Source of the DNA: Haemophilus influenzae
GTDB taxonomy: Bacteria > Pseudomonadota > Gammaproteobacteria > Enterobacterales > Pasteurellaceae
NCBI RefSeq assembly: GCF_019703545.1
Contig: NZ_AP018771.1
Span: 1,054,001-1,118,000 of the forward strand
Reading direction: 5' to 3'
DNA length: 64,000 nucleotides
The first letter of the stretch is position 1; each line of letters opens with the position of its first letter. Position numbers and translations under genes: made by a program. Positions 1 to 9,427 of the stretch are shown here, in pieces. The notes under the pieces are model-generated. The model searched no databases, was not told where the DNA came from, and saw only the letters and a list, made by a program, of their open reading frames with translations.

Positions 1-62
1 CGGGTATTTTTGGTAAACTATGGGATTGGTTAGTATTGACTGTGAAAGGGTTATTCTCATAA
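1..62 (+). CDS. dacA: 3' end of dacA (D,D-carboxypeptidase, PBP5 family), partial
   Basis: Reading from base 3, the last 19 codons encode GIFGKLWDWLVLTVKGLFS followed by TAA at 60-62. This looks like the C-terminal amphipathic helix with which PBP5/PBP6-type D,D-carboxypeptidases attach to the outer face of the inner membrane. In Haemophilus and enterics dacA lies directly before ybeD-lipB, which fits the next genes here. The catalytic domain lies outside the window, so the call rests on a short tail plus synteny. Confidence 0.7.
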   Translation, partial: GIFGKLWDWLVLTVKGLFS

Positions 63-117
63 AAACAAGTTGAAAATTGACCGCACTTTTTGATTTATTT
101 TATTTTTAGGAAAGAAA

Positions 118-396
118 ATGACAATAGAAAACGATTATGCAAAACTCAAGGAATTAATGGAATTTCCAGCAAAAATGACTTTTAAAGTTGCGGGAATTAA
201 TAGAGAAGGGTTAGCACAAGATCTTATACAAGTGGTGCAAAAATATATTAAAGGCGATTATATTCCAAAAGAAAAGCGCAGTAGTAAAGGCACTTATAAT
301 TCAGTTTCAATTGATATTATTGCTGAAAACTTTGATCAGGTAGAAACACTCTATAAAGAACTGGCTAAAGTTGAAGGCGTGAAAATGGTTATTTAG
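118..396 (+). CDS. ybeD: YbeD family protein (DUF493)
   Basis: This 92-residue soluble protein belongs to the YbeD/UPF0250 family, whose structure is a small ACT-like alpha/beta fold of unknown activity. The N-terminus ([20 protein letters not shown]) and the C-terminal ending VKMVI match the family over its full usual length. The start is supported by the ribosome site TAGGAAAG just upstream. It sits between dacA and lipB as in enterics, and the lipB ATG follows its TAG by a single base, so the two are translationally coupled. A link to lipoate metabolism is suggested only by this conserved position. A USS (80-88) lies in the gap before the gene. Confidence 0.9.
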
Positions 397-397
397 T

Positions 398-1036
398 ATG
401 AACAATTCCCTTATCGTTCGTCAGTTAGGATTGCAAGATTATCAAGAAATTTGGCACAAAATGCAGGATTTTACTGATACTCGAAATGCTGAAACGCAAG
501 ACGAAATTTGGTTAGTACAACATTATCCTGTTTTTACACAAGGGCAAGCAGGTAAACCAGAGCATCTTTTACAACGTAGTGAAATCCCTGTGGTGCAATC
601 GGATCGTGGTGGGCAAATTACCTATCACGCACCTGGTCAGCAAGTGATGTATGTGCTTATTGACATTAAACGCCATAAAAACTTAAATGTGCGTCAATTA
701 GTTACCGCACTTGAACAAACGGTGGTGAAAACTTTGGCTGAATATGGCATTGAAAGCTATCCAAAGCCTGATGCGCCAGGTGTTTATGTGGATGGAAAAA
801 AGATTTGTTCTCTTGGATTACGTATTCGTCGTGGTTGCTCTTTTCACGGGTTAGCATTAAATATTAATATGGATCTTAATCCTTTCCATTATATTAATCC
901 TTGTGGTTATGCAGGGCTTGAAATGTGTCAGTTAGCGGATTTTGTTAATCAAGATGAAGCTGATTGCGATAATGTTTCAGCAAAATTAATTAAACACTTC
1001 GCCGATCTTTTAGGCTATAATATAACAACTTTATAA
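398..1036 (+). CDS. lipB: octanoyl-[acyl carrier protein]:protein octanoyltransferase LipB
   Basis: LipB moves the octanoyl chain from acyl carrier protein to lipoyl domains of 2-oxoacid dehydrogenases and the glycine cleavage H protein, the first step of endogenous lipoate synthesis in the cytoplasm. The family signature [12 protein letters not shown] is at residues 70-81. The catalytic pair is visible as Lys135 ([10 protein letters not shown]) and Cys169 ([11 protein letters not shown]), the same numbering as in E. coli. At 212 residues the length is normal. It is coupled to ybeD upstream. A hairpin terminator separates it from lipA, so lipA may be partly attenuated relative to lipB. A USS lies inside the gene at 704-712. 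Confidence 0.97.
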
Positions 1037-1051
1037 CATTTTATAAAAACT

Positions 1052-1077
1052 AAATGCCCAATTTGGGCATTTTTATT
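1052..1077 (+). terminator. hairpin terminator between lipB and lipA
   Basis: The stem AAATGCCCA / TGGGCATTT with a very small loop is followed by TTATTT. It lies 16 bases after the lipB stop and only 13 bases before the lipA ATG, so it may act as a partial terminator or attenuator within the lip cluster. Confidence 0.75.
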
Positions 1078-1089
1078 TAGGAAAATACT

Positions 1090-2052
1090 ATGTCTACGCC
1101 TTTCAAAATGGAACGCGGTGTAAAATATCGCGATGCGGCAAAAACCTCAATTATTCCCGTAAAAAATATCGATCCTAATCAAGAGTTATTAAAAAAACCA
1201 GAATGGATGAAAATTAAACTTCCAGCAAGTTCAGCTAAAATTGAAAGCATTAAAAATGGAATGCGCCGTCACGGATTACATTCTGTTTGTGAGGAAGCAT
1301 CTTGTCCAAATTTACACGAATGTTTTAATCATGGCACAGCCACTTTTATGATTTTAGGTGCAATTTGCACGCGCCGTTGCCCATTCTGTGATGTGGCTCA
1401 CGGTAAACCATTACCGCCTGATCCTGAAGAGCCACAAAAATTGGCAGAAACGATTCAAGATATGAAACTTAAATATGTGGTAATCACATCGGTGGATCGT
1501 GATGACTTACCTGATCGTGGTGCGGGTCATTTTTCTGAATGTGTAAAAGCTGTGCGCGAGCTTAATCCTAACATTAAGATTGAAATTTTAGTGCCTGATT
1601 TTCGTGGTCGTATTACACAGGCTTTAGAGAAATTAAAAGATAATCCGCCAGATGTCTTTAACCATAATTTAGAAAACGTACCGCGCTTATATAAAGAAAT
1701 TCGTCCAGGTGCGGATTACGAATGGTCACTTAAATTATTGCGTGAATTCAAAGAAATATTCCCAAATATCCCAACCAAATCTGGTTTAATGGTTGGGTTA
1801 GGCGAAACCAACGAGGAAATTTTGCAAGTGATGCAAGATTTACGTGATAACGGTGTGACTATGCTCACGTTGGGTCAATATCTTCAACCTAGCCGCCATC
1901 ATTTGCCTGTTGCCCGTTATGTGCCGCCAACTGAATTTGATGAATTCCGTGATAAAGCCAATGAAATGGGCTTTGAACATGCGGCTTGTGGGCCATTTGT
2001 TCGCTCTTCTTATCACGCTGATTTACAAGCCAGTGGCGGATTAGTGAAATAA
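1090..2052 (+). CDS. lipA: lipoyl synthase LipA (radical SAM)
   Basis: LipA inserts two sulfur atoms at C6 and C8 of protein-bound octanoyl groups. The auxiliary 4Fe-4S cluster that is sacrificed as sulfur donor is held by Cys67, Cys72 and Cys78 ([12 protein letters not shown]). The radical-SAM cluster is held by Cys93, Cys97 and Cys100 (CTRRCPFC). The C-terminal RSSYHAD motif (residues 306-312), whose serine also ligates the auxiliary cluster in this family, is present. The length of 320 residues is usual. It completes the ybeD-lipB-lipA set, and LipB product is its substrate. The ATG at 1090 follows TTTAGGAAAA, a reasonable ribosome site. Confidence 0.97.
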   Translation: MSTPFKMERGVKYRDAAKTSIIPVKNIDPNQELLKKPEWMKIKLPASSAKIESIKNGMRRHGLHSVCEEASCPNLHECFNHGTATFMILGAICTRRCPFCDVAHGKPLPPDPEEPQKLAETIQDMKLKYVVITSVDRDDLPDRGAGHFSECVKAVRELNPNIKIEILVPDFRGRITQALEKLKDNPPDVFNHNLENVPRLYKEIRPGADYEWSLKLLREFKEIFPNIPTKSGLMVGLGETNEEILQVMQDLRDNGVTMLTLGQYLQPSRHHLPVARYVPPTEFDEFRDKANEMGFEHAACGPFVRSSYHADLQASGGLVK

Positions 2053-2073
2053 TTTAAAACTGCGCTGAATTAA

Positions 2074-2112
2074 ACCGCACTTTTTGCTTGCAACAAAAGT
2101 GCGGTTTATTTT
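2074..2112 (+). terminator. terminator of lipA built from inverted uptake signal sequences
   Basis: ACCGCACTT at 2074-2082 and AAGTGCGGT at 2097-2105 face each other around a 14-base loop and form a stable stem followed by TTATTTTT. Paired USS copies acting as terminators are common in H. influenzae. Confidence 0.85.
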
Positions 2113-2215
2113 TACAACTCAGAATAACCGCCAATATTGCCTATAAATTATTCAATGTATAATGCAGTGTGAAGATAATATTAGATTATAAAGTTGGGAA
2201 AAATATGAGCTTATC

Positions 2216-2245
2216 TTGTATCGTAATTTGCTCATCGCTTATAAT
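2216..2245 (+). promoter_or_regulatory. candidate sigma70 promoter of the cit operon
   Basis: TTGTAT at 2216-2221 and TATAAT at 2240-2245 are spaced by 18 bases, about 57 bases before the citC ATG. A second TATAAT (2158-2163) with TTGCCT 15 bases upstream is an alternative. Downstream, ACTACTAACTTGGTAGT can form a small hairpin in the leader. No CRP-like TGTGA/TCACA site is obvious in this gap, and the gene list shows no citAB two-component system nearby. Confidence 0.45.
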
Positions 2246-2302
2246 AGCTCTATACTACTAACTTGGTAGTGATGTTATGTTTTCTTCTTTTTTGGAGAGT
2301 CG

Positions 2303-3310
2303 ATGCAATTTGAGCGAATTTCTACTGAACAAAAAAAACTTTCCCTCATTCAGACATTTTTACATCAAAATGCGCTTAAATTAGATGAACAAATCGAGTA
2401 TTTTGTTGTTGGCTATAATGATAACGAACAAATCGTTGTCTGTGGCGGTTTAGCAGGCAATATCATAAAATGTGTTGCGATTGATGAGTCTTTGCGTGGT
2501 AGCGGTGTTGCCTTGCAATTAATTACTGAATTGGTTGATTTAGCTTACACGCTAAAACGCCCACACCTTTTTATTTATACAAAACCCGAATATGCAACGT
2601 TGTTCAAATCTTGTGGTTTTTATATCATCTCTGATGCCAATCCTTATGTAGTATTGTTAGAAAATAGTGCTACGCGTTTACAAAAACAATGCTCATTATG
2701 GGAGAAAATGCGTGTGGATGGTAATCGAATTGGCTCGATTGTAATGAACGCGAATCCATTTACCTTAGGTCATCGTTATTTAATTGAGCAAGCATTACAA
2801 CAATGTGATCATCTGCATTTATTTATTGTCGGTGAAGACGCATCGCAATTTTCTTACACTGAACGATTTGAAATGATTCAACAAGGTATTTTCGATTTAT
2901 CCAATATCACTCTTCATTCTGGCTCTGACTATATTATTTCTCGTGCAACATTTCCAAATTATTTCCTAAAAGATCAATTAATTACAGATGAAAGTTATTT
3001 TGAGATTGATCTGAAGTTATTCCGTTTACATATTGCTCAAGCTTTGGGAATAACACATCGCTTTGTTGGTACTGAGCTAAATTGTCCCGTCACTGCCGAA
3101 TATAATCGCCAAATGCATTATTGGTTAATGGATGCCGAAATGAATGCACCAAAAATAAATGTTATCGAGATACCTAGAAAAACAGCAAGCAACCACATTA
3201 TTTCTGCTTCTACAGTACGAAAGCATTTGGCTGAAAAAAATTGGGCTCAACTCGCAGAGTTTGTGCCTATGACTACGTTAAATTATTTACAAAAGTGCGG
3301 TCGTTTTTAA
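2303..3310 (+). CDS. citC: [citrate (pro-3S)-lyase] ligase CitC
   Basis: CitC uses ATP and acetate to acetylate the thiol of the prosthetic group on the citrate lyase acyl carrier protein CitD, switching the enzyme on. The N-terminal ~130 residues resemble a GNAT acetyltransferase domain ([12 protein letters not shown] around residues 63-74). The C-terminal part carries a nucleotidyltransferase signature, [12 protein letters not shown] at residues 149-160, and an [10 protein letters not shown] motif near the end, as in other CitC proteins. The length of 335 residues is typical. It is the first gene of the operon, with ribosome site TTGGAGAG before the ATG. Its last codons contain a USS (3293-3301), so the tail KCGRF is shaped by that element. 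Confidence 0.95.
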   Translation: MQFERISTEQKKLSLIQTFLHQNALKLDEQIEYFVVGYNDNEQIVVCGGLAGNIIKCVAIDESLRGSGVALQLITELVDLAYTLKRPHLFIYTKPEYATLFKSCGFYIISDANPYVVLLENSATRLQKQCSLWEKMRVDGNRIGSIVMNANPFTLGHRYLIEQALQQCDHLHLFIVGEDASQFSYTERFEMIQQGIFDLSNITLHSGSDYIISRATFPNYFLKDQLITDESYFEIDLKLFRLHIAQALGITHRFVGTELNCPVTAEYNRQMHYWLMDAEMNAPKINVIEIPRKTASNHIISASTVRKHLAEKNWAQLAEFVPMTTLNYLQKCGRF

Positions 3311-3347
3311 ATACATTTTTATTCATCAATATACGGAAGGAAAATCT

Positions 3348-3635
3348 ATGAAAATAACAAAAGTAGCCGTTGCAGGGACACTGGAATCCAGTGATGTTCA
3401 AGTACGGGTTCAACCTTTTGATTCACTCGATATTGAAATCAATAGCTCAGTAGCAAAACAATTTGGTGAACAAATTGAAGCGACAGTTCGTGAAGTATTA
3501 GCAAAACTAGGCATTACAGCAGCGCAAGTCATTGTAGAAGACAAAGGGGCGTTAGATTGCGTGTTACAAGCTCGAGTAAAAGCTGCTGCAATGCGTGCAA
3601 CTGATGAAACGATTAACTGGGAGGCTGTGCTATGA
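3348..3635 (+). CDS. citD: citrate lyase acyl carrier protein (gamma subunit) CitD
   Basis: CitD carries the 2'-(5''-phosphoribosyl)-3'-dephospho-CoA arm that shuttles acetyl and citryl groups between the alpha and beta subunits. The modified serine is Ser14 in [11 protein letters not shown]. The 95-residue length is usual. The gene follows citC with a good site (GGAAGGAAAA) and overlaps citE by 4 bases (ATGA), which points to tight coupling of the stoichiometric subunits. Confidence 0.96.
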   Translation: MKITKVAVAGTLESSDVQVRVQPFDSLDIEINSSVAKQFGEQIEATVREVLAKLGITAAQVIVEDKGALDCVLQARVKAAAMRATDETINWEAVL

Positions 3636-4507
3636 AATTAAGAAGAAGTATGTTATTTGTGCCGGGCTCAAATGCCGCCATGTTAAGTAATAGCTTTATT
3701 TATAAACCAGATTCCATTATGTTTGACTTAGAAGATGCGGTTGCTCTCAAAGAAAAAGATTCTGCTCGTTTATTAGTCGCTCATGCACTTCAACATCCGC
3801 TTTATAAAGAAATTGAGACCGTAGTTCGTGTTAATCCGCTAGATTCTGAATTTGGTTTATTGGATTTGAATTCGGTAGTGCGTGCGGGTGTGGATGTGGT
3901 ACGTATGCCAAAAACTGAAAGCGCGCAAGATGTGTTGGATATGGATCACGCCATTACTGAGATTGAGAAAGCTTGCGGTCGAGAAGCAGGTTCGACTAAA
4001 ATGCTAGCCGCCATCGAATCGCCATTAGGTATCACTCAAGCCAACCAAATCGCTTTCGCTTCTAAACGTTTAATTGGTATCGCATTGGGTGCAGAGGATT
4101 ACGTACGTAACTTAAAAACCGAGCGTTCACCAGAGGGGATTGAACTGCTTTTTGCTCGTTGTTCTATTTTACAAGCGGCACGTGCGGCTGGCATTCAGGC
4201 TTTTGATACCGTATATTCTAACGCGAACAATGAAGAAGGCTTCTTAAAAGAGGCTGCATTAATTAAACAGCTTGGTTTTGACGGTAAATCCTTAATCAAC
4301 CCACGCCAAATTGAATTGTTACACAACTTATTTGCACCGACACAAAAAGACGTGGAGCAGGCAAAACGCATTATTGAAGCGGCAGCAGAAGCTGAACGAC
4401 AAGGGGCTGGTGTTGTTTCGTTAAACGGTAAAATGATTGACGCACCGATTATTGATCGCGCAAAACTTGTATTAGAACGTGCGAAATCAGGTATTCGTGA
4501 AGAGTAA
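3632..4507 (+). CDS. citE: citrate lyase beta subunit (citryl-CoA lyase) CitE
   Basis: CitE cleaves citryl-ACP to oxaloacetate and acetyl-ACP. Family motifs are the N-terminal [15 protein letters not shown], the metal and substrate region [16 protein letters not shown] (about residues 31-46) and [12 protein letters not shown] (about 63-74). The 291-residue length fits the HpcH/HpaI aldolase-related CitE family. It is translationally coupled to citD and followed after 14 bases by citF. No oxaloacetate decarboxylase is encoded nearby, so the oxaloacetate probably enters the reductive branch to malate, fumarate and succinate. Confidence 0.96.
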   Translation: MKLRRSMLFVPGSNAAMLSNSFIYKPDSIMFDLEDAVALKEKDSARLLVAHALQHPLYKEIETVVRVNPLDSEFGLLDLNSVVRAGVDVVRMPKTESAQDVLDMDHAITEIEKACGREAGSTKMLAAIESPLGITQANQIAFASKRLIGIALGAEDYVRNLKTERSPEGIELLFARCSILQAARAAGIQAFDTVYSNANNEEGFLKEAALIKQLGFDGKSLINPRQIELLHNLFAPTQKDVEQAKRIIEAAAEAERQGAGVVSLNGKMIDAPIIDRAKLVLERAKSGIREE

Positions 4508-4521
4508 AGGGAGATAAAAAG

Positions 4522-6024
4522 ATGACAACAAGAGAACAACGTATTGAAAAATATCACGCTGATCGCTCAGTCTATCAAGCAGTGCCTAAATCTGAATCCC
4601 TTTCTCGTACAGCGAAAGATCGCAAACTTTGTACCTCTCTAGAAGAAGCGATTAAACGCTCTGGCTTAAAAGATGGTATGACTGTTTCATTTCATCATGC
4701 TTTTCGGGGCGGAGATTTTGTGGTGAATATGGTGATGAATAAAATTGCCGAAATGGGTTTCAAAAATCTGACCCTTGCATCTTCATCTTTAATTGATAGC
4801 CACTTCCCGATTGTCGAACATATCAAAAATGGCGTGGTCACCAAAATCTATTCTTCTGGTTTACGCGGTGAACTTGCAGAGCAAATCTCTCGAGGTTTAT
4901 TGAATGAACCTGTAAATATTCATTCTCATGGTGGACGTGTTCACTTAGTAAAATCTGGCGAATTAAAAATTGACGTTGCTTTTTTAGGCGTGCCTTGCTG
5001 TGACACATTCGGTAATGCCAATGGATTTACTGGAAAAAGTAAATGCGGCTCTCTAGGCTATGCGCGTGTCGATGCTGAATATGCTGACAAAGTTGTGTTG
5101 CTCACAGAGGAATTTGTTGAATACCCGCACCACCCAATCAGCATAGCTCAAGATCAAGTAGATTTAATCGTGCAAGTTGAAGCAGTCGGTGACCCGAAAA
5201 AAATTGGTGGTGGTGCAACCCGAATGACTACCAATCCACGCGAATTGCTCATTGCGCGTAAATGTGCAGAAGTAATTTTTGCCAGTGGTTATTTTAAAGA
5301 TGGCTTCTCATTACAAACTGGTTCTGGGGGGGCAGCATTAGCTGTTACACGCTTCCTAGAAGAAAAAATGCGTCGTGAAAATATCACTGCAGATTTCGCA
5401 CTTGGCGGAATTACTGCAAGTATGGTGGCATTACATGAGGCTGGTCTTATTAAAAAATTATTAGATGTACAAAGCTTTGATTCTGTTGCAGCTGAATCAC
5501 TTGCCCGTAACCCAAATCATATTGAAGTCTCCGCTAACCAATATGCGAATTACAGTTCCAAAGGCGCATCTGTTGAACGTTTAGATATGGTGATTCTTTC
5601 TGCTTTAGAAATCGACACTAAATTTAACGTGAATGTATTGACTGGCTCTGACGGTGTGATTCGCGGAGCATCTGGTGGTCATTGTGATACCGCAGCTTCT
5701 GCACAAGTAGCAATCATTGTGGCACCATTAGTTCGTGGTCGTATTCCAACCGTGGTGGAAAACGTGATTACCTGTGTAACACCTGGTGAAAACGTCGATA
5801 TTCTCGTTACCGATCATGGTGTAGCAGTAAATCCTAAACGTCCAGATTTGATTGAAGCTTTAAGCAAAACAGACATTCCATTGTTTACTATTGAACAACT
5901 TTGTGAACGTGCTTACAGCATTACTGGTAAACCAAAAGAAATTAAGTTTACTAATAAACCTGTGGCTGTTGTTCGTTATCGTGATGGTTCGGTGATTGAT
6001 ACGGTGTATCAAGTTAAAGACTAG
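4522..6024 (+). CDS. citF: citrate lyase alpha subunit (citrate:acetyl-ACP transferase) CitF
   Basis: CitF exchanges acetyl for citryl on the CitD prosthetic group. The 500-residue protein shows the CoA-transferase-like features of the family, for example SLQTGSGGAALAVTRFLEEK, the segment RGASGGHCDTAASA near residues 385-398 and VTDHGVAVNP near residue 437. Ribosome site AAAGGGAG precedes the ATG. With CitD and CitE it forms the cytoplasmic lyase complex. A 180-base gap separates it from citXG, unlike the tight spacing elsewhere in the operon. Confidence 0.96.
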   Translation: MTTREQRIEKYHADRSVYQAVPKSESLSRTAKDRKLCTSLEEAIKRSGLKDGMTVSFHHAFRGGDFVVNMVMNKIAEMGFKNLTLASSSLIDSHFPIVEHIKNGVVTKIYSSGLRGELAEQISRGLLNEPVNIHSHGGRVHLVKSGELKIDVAFLGVPCCDTFGNANGFTGKSKCGSLGYARVDAEYADKVVLLTEEFVEYPHHPISIAQDQVDLIVQVEAVGDPKKIGGGATRMTTNPRELLIARKCAEVIFASGYFKDGFSLQTGSGGAALAVTRFLEEKMRRENITADFALGGITASMVALHEAGLIKKLLDVQSFDSVAAESLARNPNHIEVSANQYANYSSKGASVERLDMVILSALEIDTKFNVNVLTGSDGVIRGASGGHCDTAASAQVAIIVAPLVRGRIPTVVENVITCVTPGENVDILVTDHGVAVNPKRPDLIEALSKTDIPLFTIEQLCERAYSITGKPKEIKFTNKPVAVVRYRDGSVIDTVYQVKD

Positions 6025-6204
6025 AATCAGCATTACAAGCGATCTACTTTCAATAGCCAAAATTAACTCTTGTCTTCCCATGATTATCAGGAAAGGAGCC
6101 CAAAGAGTTGAAAGGGACTCGATTAGCTCTTTCAGCTTTCACCAGCACCATATAAATGGAAAGAGTTAAGAAAATTTATTTTTATACAAAAGAGCGGTCA
6201 AATT
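6025..6204 (+). promoter_or_regulatory. structured gap between citF and citXG with an orphan ribosome site
   Basis: This is the only long gap inside the cit operon. It has a strong Shine-Dalgarno-like GGAAAGGAG (6090-6098) that does not serve citXG. Nine bases later a TTG opens a 15-codon frame ending at TAA. An 11-bp imperfect stem (6104-6114 with 6129-6139, G-U pairs allowed) overlaps that start. A USS-like GCGGTCAA lies just before the citXG start. It could be a leader peptide or hairpin tuning citXG, or the remains of a small gene. No clear promoter or terminator is visible. Confidence 0.35.
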
Positions 6205-7602
6205 TTGCAGCATTTTTTTACGACATTCTCTACAGAGGGTTCAAAAATTTCACTTGAAGCATTGCTTAATGCTCGAGAGGAACGTGCAATTTTACAACAA
6301 CAGCTTATAACACAATATGGACAAACCTTACTTTGCATCACTTTAACTGCTGTGGGTGGCGTAAAAAAAAATGCTTTGTTGGATTATGTTTTTACAAAAG
6401 CTCTAGAAAATCTGACCGCACTTTTTACTCAGTTAAACATCACAGCAGTAAAAGAAATAGTCCGTCCGTTAGAAACGGGGCATGAAGCCTATTTTGTAGT
6501 ACCGATAGATGCTCGTACGCTAAAAGTGCTGATGATTGAATTGGAAGAAAGTATTCCTCTTGCTCGTTTGTGGGATTTAGATGTGTTTAATGCTAAAGGC
6601 AATCTACTGAGTCGTACAGATTTTGATCTTTCTCCAAGAACTTGTTTAGTGTGCGGAGAAAATGCAAAAATCTGTGCGAGAACCCGCAAGCACGAGATTG
6701 ATGAGATTGTAGATAAAATTCAATCTCTCGCACAGAAGCATGATTTCGCAGAACATATTGGTGAACAAGTTTATCTGGCATTAATACAAGAGGCTCGCTT
6801 ATCGCCAAAACCTGGTTTAGTGGATGCCATCAATAACGGTTCGCACAAAGATATGAACCTACATACTTTTGAGCAAAGTGCGATTAGTTTAAAACCTTTT
6901 TTTACGCAGTTTGTTCTCAAAGGCATGATGACCGGGCATTTGTCTGAAAATCAAATTCTCTCTGAAATTCGTCCTTTAGGTTTATTAGCAGAAAAAGCAA
7001 TGTTTAAAGTTACTGATGGCGTAAACACCCACAAAGGTGCTATTTTTTCTTTTGGTTTAGTGTGTACGGCAATTGGACGATTATTGGCACAAAAAAGTTT
7101 GGTTCAAAGTGCGGTAGATTTTGATGTTAAATTAATCTGTTCACTTGTTGCACAATTTACTCAAGGTTTAACGGATGAACTGAAAAATTATCCTGAACAC
7201 TTGCCTAGTACGGCTGGAGTGCGTTTATTCCAAAAATATGGCTTAACAGGTGTCCGTGGCGAAGCAGAAAATGGTTTTAATCTCATTCAAACGTTGTTGC
7301 CACAATTTGATGAGTACCATCAGTTAGAATGGGAACATCGTTTACTGATTTTGTTATTGAATTTAATGGCAATTAACTCCGACACTAACGTGGTTCATCG
7401 AGGTGGTTTAGCGGGATTACATTTCATACAGCAAACAGCACAGGATCTGCTTACAGATCAACACCTTGTGACAGATAAAACAGCACTGACACAAGCATTA
7501 ATGAAATTTGATACCGCCTGCATTGAACGTAATTTAAGTTCGGGCGGTAGTGCTGATTTATTAGCACTAACAATTTTCTTTTTATCATTTAGAGGTAATT
7601 AA
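6205..7602 (+). CDS. citXG: CitXG fusion: apo-citrate lyase prosthetic-group transferase plus triphosphoribosyl-dephospho-CoA synthase
   Basis: Two activities that mature citrate lyase are joined in one 465-residue chain. Residues 1 to about 175 are CitX, which attaches the prosthetic group to CitD, with RLWDLDVFN at 121-129 and the SPRTCLVC segment at 143-150. Residues from about 183 are CitG, which makes the precursor from ATP and dephospho-CoA, with PKPGLVD at 201-207, NTHKGAIFSFG at 274-284 and a glycine-rich SSGGSADLL near the end. The start appears to be TTG at 6205, because the similarity to CitX begins there and an upstream ATG (6156) is out of frame. No good ribosome site precedes it. 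A catalytic maturation factor may need only weak translation. Confidence 0.88.
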   Translation: MQHFFTTFSTEGSKISLEALLNAREERAILQQQLITQYGQTLLCITLTAVGGVKKNALLDYVFTKALENLTALFTQLNITAVKEIVRPLETGHEAYFVVPIDARTLKVLMIELEESIPLARLWDLDVFNAKGNLLSRTDFDLSPRTCLVCGENAKICARTRKHEIDEIVDKIQSLAQKHDFAEHIGEQVYLALIQEARLSPKPGLVDAINNGSHKDMNLHTFEQSAISLKPFFTQFVLKGMMTGHLSENQILSEIRPLGLLAEKAMFKVTDGVNTHKGAIFSFGLVCTAIGRLLAQKSLVQSAVDFDVKLICSLVAQFTQGLTDELKNYPEHLPSTAGVRLFQKYGLTGVRGEAENGFNLIQTLLPQFDEYHQLEWEHRLLILLLNLMAINSDTNVVHRGGLAGLHFIQQTAQDLLTDQHLVTDKTALTQALMKFDTACIERNLSSGGSADLLALTIFFLSFRGN

Positions 7603-7603
7603 T

Positions 7604-9043
7604 ATGGCATTATCCAAAAATACAAAACTGGTGATTTTAATGGCTATCCCATTGATCACTTTCTTACTACCTGCTCCTGATGGGCTTTCTTTGATTGCTT
7701 GGCGATTACTTGGTGTTTATATCGCCACTATCGTTGGGCTTGTGCTTAAACCTTATGGCGAGCCCGTTATCTTATTGGCTGCAATTGCGGTTTCTGGCGT
7801 TATCATCGGTAATACTGAAGGGGCGAAAGAATTGGTTAAAGTCGGCAATATGTTGGATGGTTATAAATCTGGCACAACATGGCTTATTTTTACCGCATTC
7901 ACTTTGAGTTCAGCATTTGTAATCACAGGTCTAGGTAAACGTATCGCCTATCATATGATCGGCGCAATGGGTAGCACAACCCTACGCTTAGGCTATGTTA
8001 CCATGTTCTTAGATCTTTTACTCTCGCCAGCAACGCCCTCTAACACCGCGCGTTCAGGTGGGATTATCTTTCCAATCATTAATAGCGTAGTGGTTGCTCT
8101 TGGTTCAGATCCAGAAAAAAGCCCGAAAAAAGCAGGGCGTTATTTGATGATGAACGTATATATGGTGGTTAAAACTACCTCTTATATTTTCTTAACCGCA
8201 ATGGCTCCTAATGCCTTAGCTCTTTCATTAATGGCACCAATTCTTGGTTTTGAAACCACTTGGATCAAATGGTTCTTAGCTGCATCTGTACCCGGCTTAC
8301 TCTGCTTATTCTTAATTCCGTTAATTTGTTATTGGGTATCTCCACCAGAATTGAAAAAAGTGGATAATAAAGCCATTGCGAAAAAAGGCTTAGAAGAATT
8401 AGGTCCAATGTCTTTTCGTGAAAAAGCACTCAGCGTGTTATTCGTAATTGCATTATTCGGCTGGATTTTCTCTAATTCACTTCATATCAATGCTACCATT
8501 GTTGCAATCATTGTAATGGTGCTTTGTATTGTATTAAGTATTGTGACCTGGGACGATATCCTAAAAAGCAAAGGCGCATGGAATACCCTAGTATGGTATG
8601 GTGGTATCATCGGTATGTCTGGCTTGCTTGAAAAATCTGGCTTTTTCAAATGGTTAGCAAACACCTTAAGTACCATACTTCAGTTTGAGGGACATGGTAT
8701 GATGGCGTTAATAGTGATTCTTACCTTAAGTGTCTCTGTACGTTATTTATTCGCATCAGGCGGTGCATATGTAGCTGCAATGGTACCCGTATTTGCAACA
8801 GTCGGACATGTAACAGGCGCTCCTACTGAATTGCTTGCTCTAGGCTTAGTCTTTGCTAATTCTTATGGTGGTTCAGTAACTCACTACGGAGGCGGACCAG
8901 GTCCAATTGCATTCGGTGCAGGTTATAATGATATAAAATCTTGGTGGATTACTGGCGCGATCATTGCTTTTGGTAGTTTAATTATCCATCTAACTATCGG
9001 TATGGCATGGTGGAAATTATTAATGAGTTTAGGCTGGTTATAA
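7604..9043 (+). CDS. DASS-family di/tricarboxylate transporter (CitT-like)
   Basis: This 479-residue, highly hydrophobic protein has about 12 predicted membrane segments and the divalent anion:Na+ symporter family hallmark ATPSNTARSGGIIFPI (around residue 146). A second such repeat is near GGSVTHYGGGPGPIAFG. It belongs to the group containing CitT and plant 2-oxoglutarate/malate translocators. The ATG is one base after the citXG stop, so it is the last gene of the cit operon and most likely imports citrate, probably in exchange for a product such as succinate. Substrate is inferred from context, since related proteins carry malate, 2-oxoglutarate or tartrate. Confidence 0.85.
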   Translation: MALSKNTKLVILMAIPLITFLLPAPDGLSLIAWRLLGVYIATIVGLVLKPYGEPVILLAAIAVSGVIIGNTEGAKELVKVGNMLDGYKSGTTWLIFTAFTLSSAFVITGLGKRIAYHMIGAMGSTTLRLGYVTMFLDLLLSPATPSNTARSGGIIFPIINSVVVALGSDPEKSPKKAGRYLMMNVYMVVKTTSYIFLTAMAPNALALSLMAPILGFETTWIKWFLAASVPGLLCLFLIPLICYWVSPPELKKVDNKAIAKKGLEELGPMSFREKALSVLFVIALFGWIFSNSLHINATIVAIIVMVLCIVLSIVTWDDILKSKGAWNTLVWYGGIIGMSGLLEKSGFFKWLANTLSTILQFEGHGMMALIVILTLSVSVRYLFASGGAYVAAMVPVFATVGHVTGAPTELLALGLVFANSYGGSVTHYGGGPGPIAFGAGYNDIKSWWITGAIIAFGSLIIHLTIGMAWWKLLMSLGWL

Positions 9044-9427
9044 GCTAATCTTTTTTAAATTTAACTGCTATTTTGACGGTGTAGTAGACAAAGTAGTTGA
9101 TTATAAATATATGCTTGCGCTTTCACTAAAAAGTGAGCTCTATTTAATCCTTTTGGTTTACCTTGAATATACACATCGTTGTAATCGCGATAAGCTAGTA
9201 TTTCCTTTAATTTTATGAACTAATATTTACCTCATACTGCATTATATCTTGAGTATATTTATGAATATCTTATTTTTTTAATGATTTACAAGCCTTTCTA
9301 GCTTATCAAAATATTCTGTTTAGTGTCTTTCACCGAATATTCACTAGCCAGAATTAGCGCAAGCCTGTAGAATAGTCCATTGCTTTATTTAACTAATTAT
9401 TTATAACACCTAACGATATTGTAGAAA
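9044..9427. other. 384-base intergenic region between the cit operon and miaB
   Basis: I see no gene here. The stretch is AT-rich. TTCACTAAAAAGTGA (about 9121-9135) is a short hairpin and could end the cit transcript, though no clean T-run follows. A TAGAAT at 9368-9373 is a possible -10 for miaB without a convincing -35. There is no USS in this gap. Confidence 0.4.

Noticed and set aside
4195-4557. Minus-strand 120-residue frame opposite citE and citF
   Set aside because: It is antisense to two well-recognised genes and shows no family pattern or ribosome site.
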